Part shown: piece after piece, positions 1-6,237 of the stretch | Position numbering within the stretch: the first letter of the stretch is position 1 | Layout of the letters: each line of letters begins with the position of its first letter | Source: Nitrosotalea sp. | GTDB taxonomy: Archaea > Halobacteriota > Syntropharchaeia > Alkanophagales > Methanospirareceae | Assembly (NCBI GenBank): GCA_020725315.1 | Contig: DYFG01000044.1 | Coordinates: forward strand, 1 to 11,157 | DNA length: 11,157 bases | Direction of reading: 5' to 3' | Notes under the pieces: generated by a model | What the model was told of the DNA's origin: nothing | The model's database searches: none | The model's input: only the letters and a program-made list of their open reading frames with translations | Made by a program: the position numbers and the translations under genes

Positions 1-333
1 GAACGAAATTCAGAAAACAACATCTTTATAAACTTAAAGTGCGGAATATGGGTGATATCACTGCTTTTCCTTTTTAACGCTCGTTCCTTCGATTTTTCTT
101 CACGCCCCCCCGTTCAAAAGTAGTTCTCACCAAAATAGCTCGAGATGGCCTCTCCCGGAAAATTGCCCAAATTGAGCAATAGTACTAAAGTTTGATAATG
201 TTTCGTTTAATTAACACTTCCTCAGTAATAGATATATTTTCTTATTACTCCATTAGGGTAGCATCACTTAAACAACTTTAAAGAGAAGGCACTGTTCCCC
301 GTGTTGATGAGGATGCTCGCTACGATGATTGTA
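1..333. other. AT-rich non-coding region at the window edge
   Basis: I can support no gene here; short open frames look like chance frames. A TATA-like stretch at about 24-34 could serve either strand: a plus-strand transcript starting near 55, or a gene running leftward out of the window. A small inverted repeat (ATTGC...GCAAT) occurs near 161-180. The region also serves as the 3' flank of the minus-strand UPF0058 gene. I see no tRNA, CRISPR repeat or transposase remnant. Confidence 0.5.
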
Positions 334-555
334 CTATCTGTTCTCCATGAAATGGTTCTTCGCCGCCATTGACGCAAGTTCAGTCCCGAGGACAAAAATA
401 GCCTGCTTGTGCTCTTCCTTGCTCCGGTGCACCTGGAAAGGCGAGATGCCCAGATCGTCGTATTTACTGAAATCACAGTCTAAACCGTTTTCAATGCAAT
501 ACTTCTTCAACTGAGCCAATAACATGTGGAGGTGTATCAGCTCTTCTTTCTTCAT
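334..555 (-). CDS. UPF0058 family small protein
   Basis: A 73-residue protein that opens with Met-Lys-Lys-Glu-Glu-Leu-Ile-His-Leu-His, the characteristic beginning of the archaeal UPF0058 family. Those proteins are of similar size and have no established function. The rest is mostly helical and charged, with two cysteines (in a YCIENGLDC segment) and several histidines; I see no signal peptide or membrane segment. The gene stands alone. Its neighbour across a roughly 190-bp gap is the divergently oriented tRNA-Thr. A TATA-like box on the minus strand at 579-587 is centred about 28 nt before the ATG, so the mRNA is probably leaderless or nearly so. Family assignment is confident from sequence pattern and length; I infer no function. 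Confidence 0.85.
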   Translation of the reverse strand: MKKEELIHLHMLLAQLKKYCIENGLDCDFSKYDDLGISPFQVHRSKEEHKQAIFVLGTELASMAAKNHFMENR

Positions 556-576
556 GGTAAACTATTTAATTTTTAG

Positions 577-590
577 GGATATAAAAACTT
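577..590 (-). promoter_or_regulatory. TATA box for the UPF0058 gene
   Basis: On the minus strand the stretch reads TTTTTATATCC, preceded by a purine-rich CAAAAG that could be the BRE. Its centre lies about 27-28 nt upstream of the ATG at 555. With the usual archaeal spacing, transcription would start at or next to the start codon. Confidence 0.55.
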
Positions 591-610
591 TTGGGAACAT
601 TTCCACTGGA

Positions 611-653
611 GAGTGATAGAGCACCAATGAGCAATATGCTGTTACTGTCACTC
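611..653. other. Intergenic hairpin
   Basis: GAGTGATAG (611-619) pairs with CTGTCACTC (645-653) over nine positions, including one G-T wobble. Inside it AGCA (630-633) pairs with TGCT (637-640) around an ATA loop. It lies between the promoter of the UPF0058 gene and that of tRNA-Thr. No T-tract follows it, and no complete C/D boxes are visible. Its function is unknown; it could be a small RNA, a protein-binding site or chance. Confidence 0.3.
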
Positions 654-705
654 GTTGGCTAAAGGGAAAAATAAAGTGGTATAAAAGGATCAAACCAACA
701 TCCAT

Positions 706-718
706 AACACTTTATACC
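706..718 (+). promoter_or_regulatory. TATA box for tRNA-Thr (and probably proS)
   Basis: TTTATA at 711-716 lies about 35 nt before the mature tRNA 5' end, predicting a start near 738-742 and a short 5' leader that RNase P would remove. A second TATA-like element, TATAAAAG near 680-687, could act as an alternative or upstream promoter. Confidence 0.5.
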
Positions 719-748
719 GTAGAGTTGCAAAGATTACATACCACTCAT

Positions 749-820
749 GCCGCTGTGGCTTAGGGGTAGAGCGGCTGATTCGTAATCAGCAGGTCGTGGG
801 TTCAAATCCCACCAGCGGCT
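749..820 (+). tRNA. tRNA-Thr, anticodon CGU
   Basis: A complete 72-nt cloverleaf. The acceptor stem GCCGCTG (749-755) pairs perfectly with CAGCGGC (813-819), with T at 820 as discriminator. The D stem is GCTT/GAGC. The anticodon stem GCTGA (774-778) pairs with TCAGC (786-790) and encloses loop TTCGTAA, giving anticodon CGT at 781-783, which reads ACG (Thr). The T arm GTGGG-TTCAAAT-CCCAC is canonical. There is no intron and no encoded CCA. proS begins only 17 nt downstream. Confidence 0.97.
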
Positions 821-837
821 ATCACTTGAAATGAAAA

Positions 838-2316
838 ATGCCTCCAGAGACCATACTGCAGAAGGAAAATAACTTCAGCGAATGGTATAGCGAGATACTG
901 AAGCGTGCAGAGATATTGGACATCAGGTATCCGGTGAAAGGGGTATACGTATGGTATCCTTACGGCTATAAATTGAGGAAGCTTATTTACGAAATTTTGC
1001 AGTCTTTATTGGATAAAGAGCATGAAGAGGTGCTGTTCCCTCTCTTAATACCAAGAGAAGAGTTAATGAAGGAGAAGGAGCACATTAAAGGGTTTGAAGA
1101 GGAGGTTTTTTGGGTGACGAAAGGGGGAAGCACCGAATTAGAGATTCCTCTTGCACTCCGGCCTACCTCAGAGACCGCGATATATCCCGTGTTTAAAGTA
1201 TGGATAAGATCGCATCGCGACCTGCCTCTCCGGGTATACCAGATAGTTAATACGTTCAGATATGAAACGAAGCATACCAGACCGCTCATTCGAGCTCGTG
1301 AGATAACCTCCTTTAAAGAGGCACATACCGCACACGCAAGCCGAGCGGATGCCGAGGATCAAATAAAAAGGGCGGTGGCGTTATACAAAAATTTCTTTGA
1401 CCAGCTTGCTATTCCCTATGTAATCACAAGAAGACCTGACTGGGATAAATTTCCAGGTGCAGTGTATTCTCTTGCCTTTGATACGATTATGCCAGACGGA
1501 AGGACTATGCAAATCGGGACGATCCATTTGCTCGGCGAGAGCTTTTCGAGAACGTTTGATATAAAATACGAGGATAAGGATGGCTCCTCGAAGTTCGTAA
1601 ATCAGACCTGTTATGGCATTTCGGAGAGATGCGTTGCCTCGGTGATCGCTATTCATGGTGACGACCATGGATTGGTACTGCCCCACGAGGTTGCACCGAT
1701 ACAGGTCGTCATCGTGCCTATTGTATTCTCGAGCGGGGAAGGAGGAAATAACGAAGTAAAACAAGTGGAAGAAGCGTGCTTCACTGTGCAGGAAGCATTG
1801 AAAGAAGCAGGCATAAGAACATTCATGGACAACTCAGAGGAAAGACCCGGTGCGAAATATTACCGGTGGGAGATGAAAGGAGTACCTTTGAGAATAGAGA
1901 TAGGACCTCGGGATTTAAGGAACAACCGCTGTGAATTTGTACGAAGAAATGACCTCAAAAGGATGCACGTTCCACTTAGCGAGGTCGTACCCGAAGTGAA
2001 GAGAACACTAAAGGAGATCCATGAAGGGATTTTTGAGAAGGCAAAAGAGACTCTGCGCACTAACATCCATAAAAGCGAAGGTATCGGTGCTGATATAAGC
2101 GCAGAGGAGATGGAAGAGCTGAGAAGGAGGGCTGGACGTGGCATCGTTTCTTTATTCTTGTGCGAACGCGAAGGATGTGGGAATGAATTGGAGGAGCAGC
2201 TTGGGGTAAGTGTGTTAGGAGAAGCATATGAGCGTGAGGAGGGTGAAAAAAACGAGGGAAAATGCTTGTTTTGTTCAAGAAAGGCAAAGAATGTGTATGT
2301 TGCCCGGGCATATTGA
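838..2316 (+). CDS. proS: Prolyl-tRNA synthetase, archaeal/eukaryal type
   Basis: A class II aminoacyl-tRNA synthetase that charges tRNA-Pro in the cytoplasm. At 492 residues it is the normal length for the type without the bacterial editing insert. The proline-binding RPTSE segment lies near residue 109. Motif 2 is FRYETKHTRPLIRAREI (about 140-156), and the GISER motif 3 region begins near 261. An anticodon-binding domain around 285-400 includes GVPLRIEIGPRD. The C-terminal domain has four cysteines (C442, C447, C476, C479) for zinc and ends in the typical terminal tyrosine (ARAY). ATG 838 is used because the ATG at 831 is out of frame. There is no strong ribosome-binding site and no TATA box at the expected distance, which would fall inside the tRNA gene. 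Co-transcription with tRNA-Thr is therefore likely (inference). Confidence 0.97.
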   Translation: MPPETILQKENNFSEWYSEILKRAEILDIRYPVKGVYVWYPYGYKLRKLIYEILQSLLDKEHEEVLFPLLIPREELMKEKEHIKGFEEEVFWVTKGGSTELEIPLALRPTSETAIYPVFKVWIRSHRDLPLRVYQIVNTFRYETKHTRPLIRAREITSFKEAHTAHASRADAEDQIKRAVALYKNFFDQLAIPYVITRRPDWDKFPGAVYSLAFDTIMPDGRTMQIGTIHLLGESFSRTFDIKYEDKDGSSKFVNQTCYGISERCVASVIAIHGDDHGLVLPHEVAPIQVVIVPIVFSSGEGGNNEVKQVEEACFTVQEALKEAGIRTFMDNSEERPGAKYYRWEMKGVPLRIEIGPRDLRNNRCEFVRRNDLKRMHVPLSEVVPEVKRTLKEIHEGIFEKAKETLRTNIHKSEGIGADISAEEMEELRRRAGRGIVSLFLCEREGCGNELEEQLGVSVLGEAYEREEGEKNEGKCLFCSRKAKNVYVARAY

Positions 2317-2321
2317 AAAAT

Positions 2322-2336
2322 CGAAAAGCTTAAACA
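2322..2336 (+). promoter_or_regulatory. BRE/TATA-like promoter for the SIS gene
   Basis: A purine-rich CGAAAA followed by GCTTAAA lies just after the proS stop codon. Archaeal spacing predicts a transcription start near 2357-2360, only a few bases before the ATG at 2364. The nearby AGGATGG (2354-2360) could instead act as a weak Shine-Dalgarno on read-through transcripts. Confidence 0.4.
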
Positions 2337-2363
2337 GAGGTAAATTTTATCTTAGGATGGCTT

Positions 2364-3485
2364 ATGGCACTTAATGAAGTCAGTAAAGAGGTAGGATATA
2401 TCAATCGCATAATAAGAAATGTTCGTAACGTCAAGAAGAGTGAGTTTAACCCTTTCTTTGAGGATCTCAACGCTGCGGATTGTATCATTCTTGTAGGAGA
2501 AGGCAGGTCGCAGAGCGCATTGTACATAGGAATGGGGCAACTGAACAAAGAGGTGAGAACCATGGTCGACATAGATTTCCCCGGGAGAGACATAGTGGAG
2601 GCAGCACCGGTGTTGGAAAAAAAGTTTGAGAGGATAGCACTGCTCGTTAATTCGGGAAGTGGTGAGACCACAACGCCTAAGATAGTGGCTAAACAACTCT
2701 CTGATTATATCGAGCACGAAAAGAGCGATAAATTTACGATAGATGCCGTTGTCTCGAATACGAATTCCTCGATCGGAAGGATAGCCGAGAAAGAGTATGG
2801 TACTGTTCTCGAACTGAAGGGGCGAGAGAGAAAGTCGAATACTACTAATACGTTTCTCAAACACGGTATAATGAACGATGTTTATGAATTAGGTTCTTTG
2901 TTGCTCTTTCAGAAAACAAAGGAAGCAATAAACGAGAAAGAGGATTATAAAGCGGTATTTAAAAAGGTAGAGGAAGAATCAACGGCTATCGGCGAGATTG
3001 TGGATAGTTTCGTCTCTTCTAATCTTTACCAAGATATCATTGACAAGTTGGAGTCGAGATGCCGCATAACCCTGGGGGGGTTAGGACCCGCGAGAAATGC
3101 CGCGAAGATGACTGCAATAAGGCTGCAGCATGTGAAAAGAGCACTTGGAGACGAGACTTATTTATCTGGATCGTTTGCGCCAAGACCCCGGGCTTCTGAT
3201 ATCTTGTTTTTAATCTCGTGGTCTGGCGAGACAGAGTCAATTTTAGAGTGGTGTAGGGAGCATAAGAAATTCGGAGCTTATGTTTATTCGATTGTTGGTA
3301 ATGAATCTGCCTTAACGAGGGAGTCTGAGAGTTTCATAATAGAATCCCCACCGACGACGTTCTACGAGCGTGCAACGTTTGCGCTCAGCCCTCTTCCGCT
3401 GCATTTAGTGGAACGATTGCATCACCGAGGCTTCAGACTACCTGAGTACATTATGGAATGGTGGGAACACTCAGTGACGCAATGA
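2364..3485 (+). CDS. Tandem SIS-domain protein (sugar-phosphate isomerase or binding)
   Basis: A 373-residue protein with two sugar isomerase (SIS) folds in tandem. The first, about residues 35-175, has a VGEGRSQSA loop and a phosphate-binding SGSGET at 97-102. The second, about 230-350, has GGLGPARNAAKMTAIRLQHV followed by SWSGET. The arrangement resembles the isomerase half of GlmS-type proteins, but the glutaminase domain is absent, so it could be an isomerase, deaminase or sugar-phosphate sensor. The second half also recalls 3-hexulose-6-phosphate isomerase. No membrane segment or signal is seen. The C-terminus is aromatic (EYIMEWWEHS). The gene follows proS by 47 nt with its own TATA-like box, and its TGA overlaps a candidate ATGA start of the next gene. 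The fold is confident; the substrate is unknown. Confidence 0.85.
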   Translation: MALNEVSKEVGYINRIIRNVRNVKKSEFNPFFEDLNAADCIILVGEGRSQSALYIGMGQLNKEVRTMVDIDFPGRDIVEAAPVLEKKFERIALLVNSGSGETTTPKIVAKQLSDYIEHEKSDKFTIDAVVSNTNSSIGRIAEKEYGTVLELKGRERKSNTTNTFLKHGIMNDVYELGSLLLFQKTKEAINEKEDYKAVFKKVEEESTAIGEIVDSFVSSNLYQDIIDKLESRCRITLGGLGPARNAAKMTAIRLQHVKRALGDETYLSGSFAPRPRASDILFLISWSGETESILEWCREHKKFGAYVYSIVGNESALTRESESFIIESPPTTFYERATFALSPLPLHLVERLHHRGFRLPEYIMEWWEHSVTQ

Positions 3486-4255
3486 TGGAGTTGTATCTGC
3501 ATAGTTTTTGGATTTCGGATTTGGAATTTGGGGTGTTACAGATGTTACGTCTCTGCATAGGTTCATGCCTGCTGGGATACGGGAGCTACTCCGATGTGCG
3601 GACAAGAGAGGTCTCGGATATCGTGTGGCTCGTCATGACTGTTTCTGGTATCTTTTTTGCGAGCGTAGAGCTCTTCATGGGCCATTTGACTCCTTTTCAG
3701 GTCTTTAAATCACTACTTGTGGGCGGTATCTTTGCTTTTCTCCTCTACATTCTCAATTTCGGTGGTGCAGATGTAAAAGCGATTATTTCAATCTCCTTTC
3801 TCTTCCCGAACTTCCCCTTCCTCTCTGCATTTCACCTCCACCTGCCCCTGATGGGCGTCCCGCCGCTCGATATCTTTGTGCTCAGCATGCTTACAAATAG
3901 TTTGCTTATCGCTCTTTTAGCCCCTATTTCGCTTTTCTTCTACAACCTGTACAAGAGAGATTTATCACCAGTTATGTTCCTTGGTTACAAAGTTGAAATC
4001 CCCGCGTTGAGGAGAAAAAAGAACTTCAAATTGATGCATGAAATAGAAAGGGAAGGGTCTGAAATAAAGAAGAGGTATATATGGGGGGGCATAGAACCAA
4101 CAGAAGAGGGATTAAGTCTTCTTGAAGATTTGGAGCGAGATAAAAAAATTAGAGCGGTTTGGGTTACACCAGAGCTCCCGTTCATCGTGTATCTCACTGC
4201 AGGATTCTTCACTGCCGCATTCTACGGCGATTTCATTTCAAGCCTTTTCTTTTAA
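3482..4255 (+). CDS. A24-family prepilin/preflagellin peptidase
   Basis: A multi-pass membrane aspartyl protease that removes class III signal peptides from archaeal pilins or archaellins, of the FlaK/PibD group. Both catalytic aspartates are visible, in SYSDVRTREVSD and in the GxGD-type GGADVK, 59 residues apart. Several hydrophobic helices follow. The tail (WGGIEPTEEGL...AVWVTPELPFIVYL) matches the archaeal C-terminal extension of this family. The frame is open from ATG 3458. I prefer ATG 3482, which overlaps the previous stop as ATGA. ATG 3542, just before LRLCIG and preceded by GGGGTG, is equally plausible and fits the usual short N-terminus better. The intervening segment includes a degenerate GGATTT repeat. 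No pilin gene is nearby in the window. Confidence 0.85.
   Translation: MMELYLHSFWISDLEFGVLQMLRLCIGSCLLGYGSYSDVRTREVSDIVWLVMTVSGIFFASVELFMGHLTPFQVFKSLLVGGIFAFLLYILNFGGADVKAIISISFLFPNFPFLSAFHLHLPLMGVPPLDIFVLSMLTNSLLIALLAPISLFFYNLYKRDLSPVMFLGYKVEIPALRRKKNFKLMHEIEREGSEIKKRYIWGGIEPTEEGLSLLEDLERDKKIRAVWVTPELPFIVYLTAGFFTAAFYGDFISSLFF
3510..3533 (+). repeat. Degenerate GGATTT tandem repeat
   Basis: Three near-copies follow one another: GGATTTC (3510-3516), GGATTT (3517-3522) and GGAATTT (3523-3529), then GGGG. They fall in the doubtful N-terminal part of the A24 peptidase gene, just upstream of the alternative start at 3542, and may be leader rather than coding sequence. Confidence 0.5.
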
Positions 4256-4408
4256 ATTTACAATTTCAACCTTGCAGAAGACACCAGTACCATTGAGCTT
4301 CGTTTTTTGCCATTCCCTCGTAATATTTACGGCACCATTCCACGTGCTTCCATTCACGGTCCCGTTGACCTGGTGATATAACCAACTCGTGTGGTCACTC
4401 CGCTCCAT
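4238..4408 (-). CDS. Candidate 56-residue protein or fragment rich in N-glycosylation sequons
   Basis: An open frame too short for standard calling fills the junction between the A24 peptidase gene and the psd-like gene. It starts at ATG 4408 and ends at TGA 4238, overlapping the convergent peptidase gene by 18 nt. The 56 residues look protein-like: three Trp, one Tyr, one Cys and four N-X-S/T sequons (N15, N19, N28, N39), ending VEIVNLKEKA. This composition suits an extracellular beta-rich archaeal protein, but there is no signal peptide. Upstream in the same frame, across a TGA near 4424, about 20 more codons are open. It may therefore be the remnant of a longer surface-protein gene or a small last gene of the minus-strand operon. 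A T7 tract on the minus strand (4142-4148) could end such a transcript. I do not recognise the family. Confidence 0.35.
   Translation of the reverse strand: MERSDHTSWLYHQVNGTVNGSTWNGAVNITREWQKTKLNGTGVFCKVEIVNLKEKA
4303..4308 (+). terminator. T-tract terminator candidate after the A24 peptidase gene
   Basis: A run of six T on the plus strand about 50 nt after the peptidase stop codon. Archaeal termination commonly relies on T-runs without a strong hairpin; none is evident here. Confidence 0.35.
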
Positions 4409-4425
4409 ATCGAGGATACTACAGT

Positions 4426-4456
4426 CTCAAGTGAGGAGTTCGAACTCAGGATTGAG
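4426..4456. repeat. Imperfect palindrome at the end of the psd-like gene
   Basis: A perfect 12-bp palindrome, GAGTTCGAACTC, occupies 4436-4447. It is flanked by inverted CTCAA (4426-4430) and TTGAG (4452-4456). It spans the stop codon of the psd-like gene (4446-4448) at a convergent gene junction. It could be a 3'-end processing or termination structure, or a binding site; the role is unknown. Confidence 0.5.
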
Positions 4457-4937
4457 GACTTTCACGTGATGCAATACACGTTCTTTTGCACTTCACGCGA
4501 TCACCTTCTTTCACTAGTATCTCGAACCCTTCGGGGATGCTGAGATCCACCCGGGAGCCGAAACAGATCTTACCGATTCGCTCTCCTTTACGTATCTCCT
4601 GACCTTCATTCACCTCACATTTTATCTTTCTCGTAAAAAATCCCGCTATTTGGACGATTTTTAGATCACCATATGTTGTGCTCAGTTCTATGGTGTTTTT
4701 CGTGTTGAAATCAGCGCTGCGGATGAACGCAGGCTTAAAAAATCCTTTCTCAGGAGTTATTTTCTTCACTACACCGTTCAATGGCGCAGCAGTGACGTGC
4801 ACATTGTGAAGATGCATGAATATAGAGATGATTCTTTCTCCTTCTCTCCCTGCTCGTGAAGCATTTTGATCCTCCTTTCCTAACGTTTGTATCCTTATTA
4901 TCCTCCCGCTCGCTGGAGCGAGTAATTCTTCAATCAT
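4446..4937 (-). CDS. Short phosphatidylserine/archaetidylserine decarboxylase-like protein
   Basis: The family makes phosphatidylethanolamine-type lipids (archaetidylethanolamine in archaea) with a pyruvoyl group formed by self-cleavage at Gly-Ser. Here GERIGKICFGSRVDL holds that site (G127-S128), and SIFMHLHNVHV corresponds to the conserved histidine region (H47). VQIAGFFTRKIKC matches the family core. From ATG 4937 the protein has 163 residues, shorter than the roughly 200 typical of the archaeal form. The N-terminal hydrophobic region and FFRDP segment are missing, and the usual PADG motif reads PASG (S10). Activity is therefore uncertain. An ATG at 4988 is possible, but its extra 17 residues lie inside pcm and do not restore the missing part. 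ATG 4937 overlaps the pcm stop by 8 nt, with AAGGGG upstream, indicating coupled translation. Confidence 0.7.
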   Translation of the reverse strand: MIEELLAPASGRIIRIQTLGKEDQNASRAGREGERIISIFMHLHNVHVTAAPLNGVVKKITPEKGFFKPAFIRSADFNTKNTIELSTTYGDLKIVQIAGFFTRKIKCEVNEGQEIRKGERIGKICFGSRVDLSIPEGFEILVKEGDRVKCKRTCIASRESPQS

Positions 4938-5586
4938 CTTGATACCCCTTGAATCCATATCTCCCCACCAGAGGCACGAAAACAACATCGCATTTTCTCT
5001 CCCTCTTGACTCCGTTTTTCTTCTCCACTACATACAATGTTTGCCGGTACTCCCCGATTGGTATAACCATCTTGCCACCGGTTTTCAACTGCTCAAGTAA
5101 TGGAGGAGGCACATCAGGAGCGGCACAGGTCACACTTATTTTGTCGTAGGGCGCATATTCCGGCAGTCCGAGGGTTCCATCGCCGGTGATCACGGTTACA
5201 TTAGTATACCCGGCATTTTTGAGATTCTCCGTCGAAAATTCCACTAACCACTTTATCCTTTCTATGGAATACACCTGTCCTTCTTCGCCTATCAGCTCAG
5301 CAATGACGGCGGCATGGTACCCAGAACCTGCGCCAATTTCAAGCACTTTTTCTCGCTTATTAAGTTTTAAATAATCACACATTAGTGCAACCATGTGTGG
5401 TGCGCTTATCGTTTGACCTCCTCCAATGGGTAACGGATAATCGCCATATGCCTGATCGCTCAGATTGGGAGGGACAAAAAGGTGTCTTTTTACCCGCATC
5501 ATTGCATGTAACACCACTTCACTGATACCCTCTCTCCTGAGAAGCTCAATCATTCCCTTCCTCGCTTCCTCATAGTTATTCACCAT
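4930..5586 (-). CDS. pcm: Protein-L-isoaspartate O-methyltransferase
   Basis: Repairs damaged proteins in the cytoplasm by methylating isoaspartyl residues with S-adenosylmethionine, letting them revert toward aspartate. At 218 residues it is full length. The family signature GGGQTISAPHMVALM lies at about 55-69, the SAM-binding motif I VLEIGAGSGYHAA at 81-93, the acidic end of the following strand at VYSIER (105-110), and GDGTLGLPEYAPYDKI at 135-150. The C-terminal LLEQLKTGGKMVIPIG (164-178) is typical. The start codon overlaps the stop of the upstream KH-protein gene by 7 nt, and the end overlaps the psd-like gene by 8 nt, so it sits translationally coupled in the middle of the operon. All key motifs are intact. 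Confidence 0.96.
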   Translation of the reverse strand: MVNNYEEARKGMIELLRREGISEVVLHAMMRVKRHLFVPPNLSDQAYGDYPLPIGGGQTISAPHMVALMCDYLKLNKREKVLEIGAGSGYHAAVIAELIGEEGQVYSIERIKWLVEFSTENLKNAGYTNVTVITGDGTLGLPEYAPYDKISVTCAAPDVPPPLLEQLKTGGKMVIPIGEYRQTLYVVEKKNGVKRERKCDVVFVPLVGRYGFKGYQDD

Positions 5587-6116
5587 TTTTCCTCTTCCTC
5601 CTCCGCTCTCCGCTTCCTTTCCAGGAAATTATATACCGAACTATGAGGTGAACCCTGTATCAGCATCGCTATTGCTTCATGCGCTGTTCTTATCCAATGC
5701 GATTGCCCAATCAAACTTATCGTCTTCCCGTAAACTGAGATTTTAACGTCCGCCAGGTTCTCTATCACCCCTCTCGTTCTTCCATCGCGCCCTATTACAC
5801 GTCCTTTCACCCTGTTCAAGGCCTTCGGAGAGAGATGAGAGAGAGAGATGACTTCAAAGAGGAGGAGATCGTCATCAAGTAGTGCGAAGGCATTTTCGGG
5901 GGAAAATCCTCTCCCAATTGCCCTTATTACCTCAGCAACGCGGAGCGTTTTTAGAGGATCTCCACCCTCTATGCCCTCTATATACACTTCTCCCTCATTA
6001 CTATCCACGGTTATCTTGCTCGCCGACTTCTTCTCTATGTCTTCTTTAACGATTCCTTTTGGACCAATAAGCACACCTATTCTATCCAGGGGAATCTTAA
6101 CGCGCTGAGTTATCAT
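5580..6116 (-). CDS. KH-domain RNA-binding protein, archaeal Dim2/Pno1 homologue
   Basis: A 178-residue protein with two KH domains. The first has GPKG at residues 18-21; the second has GRDG at 109-112, followed by RTRGVIE, as in Pno1/Dim2 proteins. The family binds near the 3' end of small-subunit rRNA and assists its maturation; the Pyrococcus homologue has been studied with 16S rRNA and aIF2-alpha. The acidic tail (AEEEEEKW) ends in an overlap with pcm. Placement after aIF1A and rio1, another small-subunit biogenesis factor, agrees with this role. The start at 6116 (MITQRVKIP) is conserved in style; a weak AAGGA lies about 11 nt upstream. The 121-nt gap to rio1 holds no TATA box at convincing spacing, so the operon probably reads through. 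Confidence 0.92.
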   Translation of the reverse strand: MITQRVKIPLDRIGVLIGPKGIVKEDIEKKSASKITVDSNEGEVYIEGIEGGDPLKTLRVAEVIRAIGRGFSPENAFALLDDDLLLFEVISLSHLSPKALNRVKGRVIGRDGRTRGVIENLADVKISVYGKTISLIGQSHWIRTAHEAIAMLIQGSPHSSVYNFLERKRRAEEEEEKW

Positions 6117-6237
6117 TTGTTTATAGTTCCTTAATCCCGATTACAGAGATTGCACGTATTAATCATTTTACCACCCTTTGTATTTTAACCTTTGCTCTGC
6201 AACAGTTATTAATCCGTCCTGGTTCTTGACATCTCGC
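6117..6237 (-). other. Gap between rio1 and the KH-protein gene
   Basis: This is the only sizeable gap inside the minus-strand operon. It contains an 11-codon ATG frame encoding a CxxC peptide (about 6169-6134), preceded by GGGTGG, which I do not count as a gene. No terminator-like T-run on the minus strand is evident. Confidence 0.4.

Noticed and set aside
303..350. Possible C/D-box small RNA (TGATGAG and GATGATT boxes)
   Set aside because: No matching CTGA D or D' boxes and no terminal stem.
264..514. Two open frames (minus 264-476, plus 329-514) around the UPF0058 gene
   Set aside because: Both overlap the recognised UPF0058 frame and have arginine/serine-rich or mixed compositions typical of shadow frames.
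4122..4376. Plus-strand 84-codon open frame over the end of the A24 peptidase gene
   Set aside because: Out of frame with the peptidase and Ser/Phe-rich low-complexity translation; looks like a shadow.
6134..6169. 11-codon minus-strand frame encoding a CxxC peptide, preceded by GGGTGG
   Set aside because: Attractive as a mini zinc-knuckle leader, but length and lack of conservation data make chance the simpler reading.
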